A stretch of 64,000 nucleotides of DNA from Gemmatimonadota bacterium. GTDB lineage: Bacteria; Latescibacterota; UBA2968; GCA-2709665. Positions 55,147 to 63,835 of the stretch are shown here, piece by piece; position 1 is the first letter of the stretch, and every line of letters starts with the position of its first letter. Where the stretch lies: positions 1 to 64,000 of the forward strand of contig JAPPJY010000047.1 in the NCBI GenBank assembly GCA_028874335.1, written 5' to 3'. The notes under the pieces were generated by a model that worked only from the letters and a program-made list of their open reading frames with translations, ran no database searches and was not told the origin of the DNA. Position numbers and translations under genes: made by a program.

Positions 55147-56361
55147 TTACGCCCGCGCGTGATGGGACTCCGCAGGCGCTCTGTAGGACACGTCGACGTC
55201 GGGTGTCTCAAGACGCCGCTGCCCCTGCAACCTGGAAGTGAGACAGGCTTCGAGAATGCCGCAGACGATGAGCGTACGTTCAGGCGGGTAGGGCGCTTTC
55301 CCGCTTTCGATCATCTCCATGATCTTGTGGACCAGGCAGGCTGAATAGGTGACATTCGGCGTGGGCGTCAGCAGAAACTGGGTGGATACCGGGGCGTCGT
55401 ATCCGTCCACCCGCGCGGCAAAGCAGTAATCGCGCACGGCCCCGTTCAGCATGAGCAGGGTCGCCCTCAAGCCGTCGCGGTACTCGATAAAGTAGGCTGC
55501 GGGGTTCTTCGCGAGACCCGGCAGTTCGCCGGCGCCAAGCAGGTCCCGCGTTCGGCCGTCTTCTTCGGGCAGGCCGCAGGGCGTGTCGCTGCGCGAAAGG
55601 GCGGCCTCAAGCAGGTCCCGTGACCACCGGCCCTCCTCGCCGGCCCGCCAGACGGCGTCGCCTTCGATCATCTGTACGGCCCTGACGCCGGTTTCCCCGC
55701 CCCGTCTCCGTTCGATCATGCACTGCATGGCCTCCAGCGCATGGTAGTCCATCGCGTCGGAGCCACCCACACCGACCATCAGGGCTTCTTGAATCCTGCA
55801 GTCCAGTGGCAACTCGACGTCCGGAATTCTGTACGCAACGGGCAGCGACGATCCGGCCAGAAGCGGAAAGCCGAGGCGGCGGGAGTCCGCTACCATCTCC
55901 CTGGCTTTCTCGAAGCTGTAAGAGAGGTGCTTGTCGTTGAATACCGGCACCGCTATGCCGTCCTGTTCGAAGACCTTGACGCATTCCCTGAAGAACTCAT
56001 GCCTTGGATAGAGTTTCTGCCCCTTGTCGTTATTCGGGTACTCGCCGTGCTCTCCGATGATCAGCACCGCATCCACCGCCAGCCGGTCGCCGCCGCAGCG
56101 CAGCGCCCCGGATACGGTGTCGTAAACGTCGTACCCGAACTCTCTCGCCCGGTCTTCGCTCTGGTCGCCCTCCGGACTCTGGTCGACGTAGAGTGATGCG
56201 ATGCGCGTGCCGGGCCGCCGCCATTGACCATCATACGGGTACCCGACGACGAACCGGTCCGCGATGTGCTGCGCGTGGGAGAGATACCGATAAATGGTGG
56301 CGATGACGGCAAGGCGCGTTGGCGCAGCGCACGGCGCACTCTGTTCTTCGGGACGAGCCAC
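55147..56361 (-). CDS. conserved protein of unknown function, paralogue 1
   Basis: A 404-residue protein starting with GTG directly after the stop of its paralogue. Shared segments include YRYLSHAQHIADRFVVGYP, ASLYVDQSPEGDQSEDRARE, AVLIIGEHGEYPNNDKGQKL, PVFNDKHLSYSFEKAREM, LLAGSSLPVAYR and ALEAMQCMIERRRGGETGV. These look like an N-terminal Rossmann-type half with similarity in style to Gfo/Idh/MocA oxidoreductases, but without the G-x-G-x-x-G motif. The invariant EHGEY, NDKHLS and GSSLP segments may form the active site. Function is unknown. Confidence 0.75.
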   Translation of the reverse strand: MARPEEQSAPCAAPTRLAVIATIYRYLSHAQHIADRFVVGYPYDGQWRRPGTRIASLYVDQSPEGDQSEDRAREFGYDVYDTVSGALRCGGDRLAVDAVLIIGEHGEYPNNDKGQKLYPRHEFFRECVKVFEQDGIAVPVFNDKHLSYSFEKAREMVADSRRLGFPLLAGSSLPVAYRIPDVELPLDCRIQEALMVGVGGSDAMDYHALEAMQCMIERRRGGETGVRAVQMIEGDAVWRAGEEGRWSRDLLEAALSRSDTPCGLPEEDGRTRDLLGAGELPGLAKNPAAYFIEYRDGLRATLLMLNGAVRDYCFAARVDGYDAPVSTQFLLTPTPNVTYSACLVHKIMEMIESGKAPYPPERTLIVCGILEACLTSRLQGQRRLETPDVDVSYRAPAESHHARA

Positions 56362-57597
56362 TTACGTTCTCCAGTAGGTGGATTCGGGATTGGGCATGTA
56401 GTTCACGTCGAGGTGCGGCGTCTGGACGCGCGTCTGTTCCAGGTGCAGGCTGTCCACGCCCGCGGCCACGAGTCCGGTGGTCAGCAGCGTCCGTTCCACG
56501 GGGTACGTGGCCTTTCCGGTGAGGAACATCCGCTCCACGTTGTTGACCTGAGGCGAGAAGAAGTTCGCCAGCGTTGTGTACGCGGGCGGCATCGGCAGGT
56601 ACATCTGCGTGGACAGGGGATTGTTCCTTCCCGGCAGGCGCGCGGCGAAATTGAAGTCCCGCACCACGCCATTGAGCAGAATCATGGTGGATATCAGGCC
56701 GTCGTTGTGTTCGTACCGGTAGGCAATCGGATCATCGTCCAGCGACTTCATTTCATCCAGAGTCGGTAACACGTGACTGAACCCCGGACGCGGTTGCGCC
56801 AGCGTATGGCTGCGAGACAGACAGGCTTCGAACAGCTCCCGCGACCATACCCGGCCATGATGGGCCTCCCAGAAGCGTTCGCCCCGGTACGTGTCGATCC
56901 AGCGGACGCCCGACTCGCCTCCGCAGCGCCGTTCGACCATGCACTGCAGCGTCTCCAGAGCGTGGAAATCGTAGCTGTCCACCCCGCCGTAACCGATGCA
57001 CATGGCTTCGGTCACGCGGGCGCCCAGCGGCATATCGATGGAGGGTGTACGCCACGTCACGGGAAGCGACGAGCCCGCCATGAAGGCAAAACCCATCTCC
57101 CGAGAAATATCGTACATCTCCCGCGCCCATTCCCAGCGCCACGACAGATGCTTGTCATTGAAAACCGGCGCGCTCCTGCCCGAAGTGCGGTAAACGGCGG
57201 CGATCTGCTTGAACAACTCGTAACGTGGATAGAGGTGCTGACCCTTTTCATTGGTGCCGTACTCCCCGTGCTCGCCGACGAGCAGAACCCCGTCCACGGC
57301 CAGCTCAGGACCGCCCAGCGTCAGCGCGTCGGCGACCGTCGGAAAGATCGACAGGCCGGAAAAGCGGGCGGCCCGCTCCGCGCTCAGATCGCCTTCGGGT
57401 CGCTGGTCCACGTACAGGGAGACCAGGTCCATCCGCGGGCGGTGGTGTCTGCCGTTCCAGCCGTATCCTTCGAGGAAGCGGTCACAGATGTGCTGGGCGT
57501 GGGAGTACTTGCGGTACTCGGTAACGACGGCGGCGATCTTCGGTCGTTCTGCCACGGTGTCGATGAGTCCTTGCGTGTCGCTTGTGGAGGAAATCAA
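56362..57597 (-). CDS. conserved protein of unknown function, paralogue 2
   Basis: A 411-residue paralogue of the downstream gene, sharing the same ordered segments: YRKYSHAQHICDRFLEGYG, VSLYVDQRPEGDLSAERAAR, GVLLVGEHGEYGTNEKGQHL, PVFNDKHLSWRWEWAREM, MAGSSLPVTWR and ALETLQCMVERRCGGESGV. Overall identity by eye is roughly 45%. The start is TTG at 57597, overlapping the desaturase stop, or GTG at 57555. Two copies side by side suggest a heterodimer or different substrates. The function is unknown. Confidence 0.75.
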   Translation of the reverse strand: MISSTSDTQGLIDTVAERPKIAAVVTEYRKYSHAQHICDRFLEGYGWNGRHHRPRMDLVSLYVDQRPEGDLSAERAARFSGLSIFPTVADALTLGGPELAVDGVLLVGEHGEYGTNEKGQHLYPRYELFKQIAAVYRTSGRSAPVFNDKHLSWRWEWAREMYDISREMGFAFMAGSSLPVTWRTPSIDMPLGARVTEAMCIGYGGVDSYDFHALETLQCMVERRCGGESGVRWIDTYRGERFWEAHHGRVWSRELFEACLSRSHTLAQPRPGFSHVLPTLDEMKSLDDDPIAYRYEHNDGLISTMILLNGVVRDFNFAARLPGRNNPLSTQMYLPMPPAYTTLANFFSPQVNNVERMFLTGKATYPVERTLLTTGLVAAGVDSLHLEQTRVQTPHLDVNYMPNPESTYWRT

Positions 57598-58625
57598 TCC
57601 GCGGGTTTTGGCTCGTAATCGTCCACCCGCGCGGGCAGTTCAGCCGCAAACTGGTATCCGGAGTCCGCCTTCTGCCTTTTTAAAATGCCGATGATCTCCT
57701 TCCAGCAGGAGAAGAGGCCGACGGGGCACCTGGGCATGTCCGTCGCGATCAACTTATGCAGTTTCCCCAGACGATAGCAGGGTACCGCGGCGTACATGTG
57801 ATGTTCAATATGGTAGTTCATGTGCCAATAAAGAAAGCGGAACAGCGGGTTCAGAATGACCGTTCGGCTGTTCAACCGGAAGTCAGGCACATTGTCCTGA
57901 AGTCCGACGTGCTGCGTGTTGTTACAGAGGAAGAGCAGCCAGCCGCCGTAGAAGGGAGCCAGCGTGACCAGCAGCGGAAGCATCCACAATCCGAAATAGA
58001 GCGATACGCCAGCAAGCGCCGCGTGCCCCGCAAGCAGGATTCTGGCCCAGTTGAACAGGCGGCGCCGCAGCGCGGGTTCTGACTCTGGAAACAGCACACG
58101 TTCCCATGGACCCTCCAGTTTGCCCAGACTCAACCGGACCACACCCTTCAGTCTGTTGTACAAACCCCATGGATTGACCACCGCGGCCTTGAGAAAGCTC
58201 CGGAGCGTTATTTCCACCGGCAGGACAACCTCCATATCGTCGGGAGGATGGAGGGTGTACTGATGGTGCTTGGAGTGGCTGGTCCAGAAAAACACGTGAT
58301 TGTACAATCCCATGAAACTGAAGACCTTGAGAAACACCACGTTCAACCACCTCGATCTGAACACCGTGCCGTGGCAGAACTCGTGAAACCCGTTCAACAG
58401 AAATGCGTAGCCGGTACCGTGCAGAAAGAGAGCCAGGATCAGGAAGGGCGGCGCAAGATGTTCGGATGCAACCCATGCAAACACGCCTGTCAGCGTGAGC
58501 ACGCCGAGGTGGCCCAGGGTCTGCAGGAAACCCAGGAAGTCGCTGCGCCGATTCAAAGCGTTCAGCGTTTCACGGTCCAGCGGGCACCGGTACCAGCTGA
58601 TCTTGCGCTTGCTCCTTGCGTCCAT
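57594..58625 (-). CDS. membrane fatty-acid desaturase family protein
   Basis: A 343-residue integral membrane di-iron enzyme. The three histidine boxes are HEFCH at residues 81-85, HSKHH at 117-121 and HIEHH at 272-276, with hydrophobic helices around 38-78 and 190-225. The HIEHH third box is found in acyl-lipid, sphingolipid and carotene desaturases and in beta-carotene hydroxylase relatives. The ATG at 58625 (MDARSKRK) is preferred over the longer frame from 58664. Its stop overlaps the start of paralogue 2, linking the desaturase and the two unknown proteins in one transcript. Confidence 0.88.
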   Translation of the reverse strand: MDARSKRKISWYRCPLDRETLNALNRRSDFLGFLQTLGHLGVLTLTGVFAWVASEHLAPPFLILALFLHGTGYAFLLNGFHEFCHGTVFRSRWLNVVFLKVFSFMGLYNHVFFWTSHSKHHQYTLHPPDDMEVVLPVEITLRSFLKAAVVNPWGLYNRLKGVVRLSLGKLEGPWERVLFPESEPALRRRLFNWARILLAGHAALAGVSLYFGLWMLPLLVTLAPFYGGWLLFLCNNTQHVGLQDNVPDFRLNSRTVILNPLFRFLYWHMNYHIEHHMYAAVPCYRLGKLHKLIATDMPRCPVGLFSCWKEIIGILKRQKADSGYQFAAELPARVDDYEPKPAD

Positions 58626-58676
58626 AACTCCATCCCCGGTCGTCCCAAAAATGGCATCGCGCATTCCGCGACGAAG

Positions 58677-59645
58677 TCAACGATTGCTTGCCGCCACGCC
58701 GTTCCGCAACACGCCAATTCCCGAAATCTCGATTTCCACGCGGTCCCCCGGCTTCATGAAAGTTCCGGTGGTCGCGCCCACTCCGGAGATCGTTCCCGTG
58801 CTGATCAGGTCGCCGGGCTCGAGTGTGATGATTGCCGAGATATATTCGATGATCATATCGACAGGGTATAACATCTGCCCCGTGTTGTTGTTCTGCTTTC
58901 TCTCGCCGTTCACGTAGGTGCTGATCTCCAGCGACTGGGGATCCCCGATCTCGTCAGAAGTGACGATCCACGGCCCCTGGGGCCCGAACGTATCCAGCCA
59001 CTTTCCGTTCAGCCAGTCGAACCACTTGTCGCGTTCGCGGCTGTCGGTGCGCTCCTTGATCACCAGGTCCCGTTCCGAGACGTCGTTCATGATGGTATAG
59101 CCGGCCACGTATTTCAGCGCTTCTTCCGCCTTGACGGCTTTCGCCCTGCGTCCCATCACGACCGCCAGTTCCCCCTCCCAGTCGATCGACCTGGCAACGG
59201 GCGGAATCAGAATGCGGTCACCGGGACCGATCACGGTGGTAGACGGCGGCTTCATGAATACACGGGGCGTTTCGCTGTCCTGGATGGCTATTTTACCCCC
59301 GCCTTCTTCAATATGGTCCTGATAGTTGCCCGCGAGGCAGAACACCTTGCGCGGGTTCGGCACGGGCGCCTTGAGCCGCACCTTGCCGATCGGGTGGCCG
59401 AGCCGGCCGTCCGCTTTCCCACCAAGCCGGTCCTCGGCGAATCGCGTTGCCTGTTTCGCCGCGCGCAGACCGGCCCCACCCGCATCGAGCAGCGCGAGCA
59501 TATCGCCAAAGCATCCACGCGCCTCCCGGCCCTGCTCGCCTGCCAGTTCTCCTTCCGCCGCCGCGAGATCCACGACGATTCCGCCATCCGCCGCGACGGA
59601 CCCGACGTACCGTTCTCTTCCGATTCCATACGTAACGAGCTTCAT
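58677..59645 (-). CDS. fumarylacetoacetate hydrolase family protein
   Basis: A 322-residue FAH-fold enzyme that would cleave a C-C bond in, or tautomerise/decarboxylate, an acylpyruvate such as those of aromatic ring degradation. Metal-binding acids lie in RSIDWEGELAVVMGRRA, and RVFMKPPSTTVIGPGD, GYTIMNDVSERDLV and LEPGDLISTGTISGVG are family signatures. The ATG at 59645 gives MKLVTYGIG, the standard start. It lies 52 bases upstream of the desaturase gene and may share a transcript. Confidence 0.9.
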   Translation of the reverse strand: MKLVTYGIGRERYVGSVAADGGIVVDLAAAEGELAGEQGREARGCFGDMLALLDAGGAGLRAAKQATRFAEDRLGGKADGRLGHPIGKVRLKAPVPNPRKVFCLAGNYQDHIEEGGGKIAIQDSETPRVFMKPPSTTVIGPGDRILIPPVARSIDWEGELAVVMGRRAKAVKAEEALKYVAGYTIMNDVSERDLVIKERTDSRERDKWFDWLNGKWLDTFGPQGPWIVTSDEIGDPQSLEISTYVNGERKQNNNTGQMLYPVDMIIEYISAIITLEPGDLISTGTISGVGATTGTFMKPGDRVEIEISGIGVLRNGVAASNR

Positions 59646-59689
59646 TCCGCACCTCCTTTTTCCGATCAATTCACAAACAGGAACTTACA

Positions 59690-59765
59690 TGGATAAACAG
59701 GATGGACAGGACAAGATCCAAAACCGACCAGGATTTACAGGATTAACAGGATCAAGCAGGATTAG
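59690..59765. repeat. short direct repeats of the form (A/T)ACAGGAT
   Basis: Six degenerate copies, including AAACAGGAT, GGACAGGA, ACCAGGATT, TACAGGATT, AACAGGAT and AGCAGGATT, follow each other at 8-12-base steps. The pattern recurs between genes in many uncultivated bacteria. Confidence 0.7.
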
Positions 59766-59931
59766 AAACCAAGAACTGGGAAAAAGCCAAAAGCAGGACC
59801 AATGCTCGCTATTCAGGGGCAAAGTGTCCCAAACCGCAAATGTGCCGCCATTTATCCGCCGGTTGATTCCGTCTCGCCTCGCTTCATGAGACGGCTTGAG
59901 CATTTCCGGACGTGGTCATTGAGCATGCCTG

Positions 59932-60012
59932 CATTGAGCTTGTCGAAATGTCGAAATGCCCGTGTTCAGCAACCCTTCGACGCCCTTCGCCGACCCTTCG
60001 ACAGGCTCAGGG
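59932..60012. repeat. inverted pair of dispersed repeat elements
   Basis: CATTGAGCTTGTCGAAATG at 59932-59950 is an imperfect reverse complement of CCCTTCGACAGGCTCAGGG at 59994-60012, with partial CCCTTCG copies between. It may be a small non-autonomous repeat (MITE- or REP-like). A variant copy lies at 49344. Confidence 0.6.
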
Positions 60013-60115
60013 AGCGACCAAGGGCTCATGCGTCTTGCCGGATTGACGCTTCCACGGTTCGAGCCCAGGCAGGTCTTCATCAACCCATTGCTCTCTCGGC
60101 AGCGGAGACATAATG

Positions 60116-60979
60116 CTAATCCGTAGGAAACGACAGCGGAAACGTCGGCACATTTGCCTGGTGTTTCGTACGGTCGGCAATCTTCATCCCGTGGTATTCC
60201 TCGATGAACTCCGCCAGATTGCTGCTGGCCTCTTCAAAGACGACCCTCCCTTTTTCCGCTGTCGCCTTCTCGGCCTCGCCCATCACGCCGCTGTCCGTAT
60301 ACTGGCTCGTCCACTCGATCAGACCCATCGCACCCTTGGCGAACAGATCCGTCCAGACGAATTTCGACCCCAGCTTGTTCGTTTTGGCGATCTCGCTCCT
60401 GATCCGGTCCTGGCGCACGCTTTCGGGCGCCAGGTACAGCATCATCGACGTCTCCAGCTCGCCCGCGTGCGCGCAGCCGCCTGGGAATACGCTCTCGCGC
60501 CACTCCTTGTCGAAGTCCGGATTCACCCTCAGCAACTCCCACCAGGAACAGAATACGCAGCTGGCATCCGTCTCGACAATCGTGCGCCTGGCCACCATGT
60601 CAACAAGGTTGTGGTTGGATCCGTGGCCGTTTACCAGAATCATCTTCTTGAATCCATGATAGGCCAGACTCTTGCAAATATCCAGCACATACTGGATAAA
60701 GTGCTCAAAGTGGATATTCAATGAACCCGGAAAGTCCATCACGTGGTGGACGTAACCGTAGCTGACCGGCGGCAATACCAGGCTGAACTCCGGCTTCCGC
60801 CGCGCGGCCTCGGTTGCCACCGCATTGGCACAGAGATGGTCGACCTTCAACGGCAGATGGTGTCCGTGCTGTTCCACGGATCCGGTAGGGACAATGGGTA
60901 TCTTCCCCATCGCGACCGCCTCGTTCACCTCCGGCCACGTCAACTCGTCAAACCGGTATATCTCCTTTACTGACGCCAT
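60116..60979 (-). CDS. creatininase family amidohydrolase
   Basis: A 287-residue metal-dependent amidohydrolase of the creatininase/FAPy-deformylase family. VPTGSVEQHGHHLPLKVDH carries the glutamate and two histidines of the binuclear site, LVNGHGSNHN holds a third histidine, and CAHAGELETSMML the last glutamate. Family members hydrolyse creatinine, formamidopyrimidines or cyclic amides, and the substrate here is open. It starts 16 bases after the CoA-transferase beta gene and is probably in that operon. Confidence 0.88.
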   Translation of the reverse strand: MASVKEIYRFDELTWPEVNEAVAMGKIPIVPTGSVEQHGHHLPLKVDHLCANAVATEAARRKPEFSLVLPPVSYGYVHHVMDFPGSLNIHFEHFIQYVLDICKSLAYHGFKKMILVNGHGSNHNLVDMVARRTIVETDASCVFCSWWELLRVNPDFDKEWRESVFPGGCAHAGELETSMMLYLAPESVRQDRIRSEIAKTNKLGSKFVWTDLFAKGAMGLIEWTSQYTDSGVMGEAEKATAEKGRVVFEEASSNLAEFIEEYHGMKIADRTKHQANVPTFPLSFPTD

Positions 60980-60995
60980 GCGAAGCCTCCGCGGT

Positions 60996-61763
60996 TCATC
61001 TGCCGATTATATACCTGTAGGGATCCACCTCTTCCCTGAGGATGCGCAGTTCCTCGTCGTCCGGCGGCGCCGTTTCGCGCAGCTGAGGCGCCGGCAGCAA
61101 TTCGAATCCGGTGTTCTGCTGAACCCTATCGAACGTAACTCCCGGATGCAAACTCTCCACCCGCATCCGGCAGGTTTCGGGATCATACCCCATTACCGCG
61201 AGATCCGTAATCACCTTGTGGGGTCCGCCCCCGCCGGGCAACCCTGCCGCCTCCCGGGCGCCCGGACCTGAAAGGAAGCCCGGAGTCGTCAGGAAATCCA
61301 GTCGTTCCACGAACCGCCTCCGATCGTGCTGCGTCATCACCATCGTGCGCCAGCACAGACTGGCGAAGTCGTTCCCGCCGCCGCTTCCCGGAAACCGTAC
61401 CCTGGGGTGTGTGTAATTGCCGATCACCGTTGAGTTGAGATTGCCGAATGGATCGATCTGGGCGCCGCCCAGGAAAGCGTAGTCCATCATCCCCCGCTGG
61501 CACGCCTCCATGACGTCGCCCATGCTGGTCGCCATCTGCGCCCGATAGAATGTCCTCGAATCCCCAACCGATATCGGCATGGACGGCAATAGCGGCGCCA
61601 GCCCTCCCGCTTCGAACGCGACGAGCAGATGCGGGGCATGGCGTTTCTGCGCAAGCATCGCCGTTGCGCACGGCGCGCCGGTTCCAACGCCCACGGTGGC
61701 GCCGTCCTCCAGCATTCTGGATGCGGTGCAGATCGCCAGTTCGGTGGCGCTGTATTCAGGCAT
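60996..61763 (-). CDS. CoA-transferase, beta subunit
   Basis: A 255-residue family I CoA-transferase beta subunit (GctB/IpdB-like). YSATELAICTASRML, VGVGTGAPCATAML and FEAGGLAPLLPSMPISVGD are the family segments; the glutamate in FEAGG lies where the acyl-CoA thioester-forming residue is expected, followed by FLGGAQIDPFGNLNSTVIG. GGAAAGGAA precedes the ATG at 61763. It follows the alpha-subunit gene by about 60 bases. Substrates could be glutaconate-like or a sterol/aromatic ring-derived acyl-CoA. Confidence 0.88.
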   Translation of the reverse strand: MPEYSATELAICTASRMLEDGATVGVGTGAPCATAMLAQKRHAPHLLVAFEAGGLAPLLPSMPISVGDSRTFYRAQMATSMGDVMEACQRGMMDYAFLGGAQIDPFGNLNSTVIGNYTHPRVRFPGSGGGNDFASLCWRTMVMTQHDRRRFVERLDFLTTPGFLSGPGAREAAGLPGGGGPHKVITDLAVMGYDPETCRMRVESLHPGVTFDRVQQNTGFELLPAPQLRETAPPDDEELRILREEVDPYRYIIGR

Positions 61764-61822
61764 GCGCTGTTCCTTTCCACCTCGACGCCGGATTTCGCCG
61801 GAGCCGTCTTCCGCCATACGGG

Positions 61823-62821
61823 CTATAACTCCGGATGCAACTCCCTGCGCCGAAGTTCCTCCAGGCGTCCCGTGCCGCCACACAGGCGCACGTACTCCTC
61901 AAAACTCGCGACCCCATAGATATATTTCTCAAGAAAGGCCTCAAACCGCTCCTCATCCCGTTCGACATCCAGCCATTCCTGAAGGTGGTCCTCGTCCGAG
62001 AAATACTCACCCGCCATGTTTCCCGGGTAGGAACCGAACGGCACCTCGCAGACCGCGTCCACGCAGAACGCGGGAATCACCGTGGCTTCCGGCGTCCGGC
62101 GGATCTCATCGGTGCTGACGAGTCTCTCCGTGGTAACGACCAGCCGTTTGGAGGCGCGCGCGAGGTCGAAGTCCGCAACGGCGATCCCGCGAATCCGGCA
62201 GTTTCCGCACGGATCGCTTTCATGCACGTGGATAAACGAAACGTCGGGATAGAGCGCGGGCACGGCCAGAAGCTTGCGCCCGGTAAATGGGCAGGCGATC
62301 TCCTTTGCAGCGCTGCGCTCGAAGGTGTCCGTTCCGAGCAGGCTCCGCATCGGTAAAAACGGCACACCCGCGGCCGCCGCACGGAAACGCGCGGCCAGGG
62401 CATAGTTCGTCCACTCACATACGGCGACTTCGCCGCTCTCCATCATACGCCGTGCCTGCGGCGACAATCCCCTCGCTTCCAACCCGACGATATAGGCGGC
62501 ATCCACCCGGGACAACAGCTTGCGGCCGTTCCGGTTTCCCGCGGACAGGATTTCGAAATCGTGGGTCGTCGTATGACCGGCGAAAGCCAGATTTTTCTTG
62601 CCCTGCCGCAGGATCTCGTGCATGCACGCGGTTGAAATACGGTTGGCGCCGAATCCTCCGGACGCGACATAGTCGCCGTCTTTCACGAATCGTGAAACCG
62701 CGTCAGGGACAGTCATCACCTTGTCTTCAAAGGCCGCCCGTTTCTTCCGGAAGACCCGTCGGGCCGCCTCGGGATCGGGATCTGTAAACAACGGCCCGGT
62801 TCCGGCCGCCAGATCAGACAT
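61823..62821 (-). CDS. CoA-transferase, alpha subunit
   Basis: A 332-residue alpha subunit (GctA/IpdA-like): VKDGDYVASGGFGANRISTA near residue 47 is the CoA-binding glycine loop, and AYPDVSFIHVHESDPCGNCR-like segment (here ALYPDVSFIHVHESDPCGN) is the diagnostic middle motif. It has an N-terminal extension of about 30 residues. Its ATG overlaps the stop of the hydroxyacyl-CoA dehydrogenase gene by 8 bases. Confidence 0.88.
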   Translation of the reverse strand: MSDLAAGTGPLFTDPDPEAARRVFRKKRAAFEDKVMTVPDAVSRFVKDGDYVASGGFGANRISTACMHEILRQGKKNLAFAGHTTTHDFEILSAGNRNGRKLLSRVDAAYIVGLEARGLSPQARRMMESGEVAVCEWTNYALAARFRAAAAGVPFLPMRSLLGTDTFERSAAKEIACPFTGRKLLAVPALYPDVSFIHVHESDPCGNCRIRGIAVADFDLARASKRLVVTTERLVSTDEIRRTPEATVIPAFCVDAVCEVPFGSYPGNMAGEYFSDEDHLQEWLDVERDEERFEAFLEKYIYGVASFEEYVRLCGGTGRLEELRRRELHPEL

Positions 62822-63779
62822 TTTTTACGCCCTCTTCGGCTTCCAGGAGCTCCGTCAACTTAAGCAGGGTCCGGTCCCGGCGCCGTATGAACTGCCCGAG
62901 ATCGCCGTCGGAATAGCGGTAAAACCCCGAGCCGGACTTCGCGCCGAGTTTCCCGGCCTCTACGAGCGCACGCAACGGCTCGGGCGCCTCCCGGTCCACG
63001 CTCAGCCTGGCGAACAGATAGCTGCTGATGGCCGTGAACACGTCCAGTCCGCCCAGGTCGGCGGTGCGCAACGGCCCCAGAAAACTGTAACGCAGCCCAG
63101 GGCCGGCCGTCATCGCGGTATCGATATCCTCGGCGGAAGCCACCCCTTCCCGAAGCAGGTGCAGCGCCTCCCGGACCACGGCGAATTGCAGGCGGTTGCC
63201 CACGAATCCGGGAATGTCACGCCTGACCATGATCGGTTTCTTGTTCAGACTCAGGGCGACAGCTTTCAGGCGTTCCGCCGTTTCGTCGGAGGTCGTGTCG
63301 GCGCGAATGACCTCCACCAGGGGAATCAGATGCGGCGGGTTCCAGAAGTGCAACCCTCCCACACGGTCCGGACGACCGGTCGCACCGGCAATGGCGGTCA
63401 CGGAAAGGCCGGACGTATTGGTGGCCAGCACGGTCTCATCCGGGCAGAATCTGTCGAATTCCGTGAACAGCTCCTGCTTCAACGCCAGGTCTTCGTTCAC
63501 CGCCTCCAGGAGGAAATTCGATCCGTCACACGCTTCAGTCAGATCCGTTGTCGGGGCGACCCGTGCAATGGAGGCGTCGGCGTCTCTCGGGAGAAGCAGC
63601 CCCGCTTCAACCAGCGCCTCCTGACCCATCCGCAGACGCGCGATTGCCTGATCCAGCAATGCATCGCTCAGGTCGACAAGGCGGACCTGACACCCCGCCC
63701 TGGCGAACATGCCGGCGATTCCGGAACCCATGGTTCCCGCTCCGATGACCGCGACCGCGGATATCCCGGGTGAATCCAT
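62814..63779 (-). CDS. 3-hydroxyacyl-CoA dehydrogenase family protein
   Basis: A 321-residue NAD-dependent dehydrogenase. The Rossmann motif is VAVIGAGTMGSGIAGMFARA, followed by LLEAVNEDLALKQELF and LATNTSGLSVTAIA. The catalytic histidine lies in GGLHFWNPPHLIPLVEVI, and GFVGNRLQFAVVREALHLL begins the C-terminal dimerisation domain. It oxidises a 3-hydroxyacyl-CoA to the 3-keto form. The ATG at 63779 (MDSPGISAVAVIG) is chosen over 63821. It overlaps the CoA-transferase alpha gene, supporting one acyl-CoA catabolic operon. Confidence 0.9.
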   Translation of the reverse strand: MDSPGISAVAVIGAGTMGSGIAGMFARAGCQVRLVDLSDALLDQAIARLRMGQEALVEAGLLLPRDADASIARVAPTTDLTEACDGSNFLLEAVNEDLALKQELFTEFDRFCPDETVLATNTSGLSVTAIAGATGRPDRVGGLHFWNPPHLIPLVEVIRADTTSDETAERLKAVALSLNKKPIMVRRDIPGFVGNRLQFAVVREALHLLREGVASAEDIDTAMTAGPGLRYSFLGPLRTADLGGLDVFTAISSYLFARLSVDREAPEPLRALVEAGKLGAKSGSGFYRYSDGDLGQFIRRRDRTLLKLTELLEAEEGVKNV

Positions 63780-63835
63780 TCGTCCATCCGTTTCAAGGGA
63801 GTTCAGGCTTTTCGTGCACACACTCCGCCCGGCGT

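Larger units (their letters stand above)
59646..60115. other. repeat-filled intergenic region
   Basis: No gene is seen in this 470-base gap. It holds a cluster of CAGGAT-type direct repeats and a pair of inverted CCTTCGACAGGCTCAGG-like elements, each listed separately. The region in between (59770-59930) shows nothing I can assign. Confidence 0.6.

Noticed and set aside
55147-57597. Annotation of the tandem paralogues as Gfo/Idh/MocA oxidoreductases
   Set aside because: The style of the N-terminal half is similar, but the nucleotide-binding G-x-G-x-x-G motif is not there.
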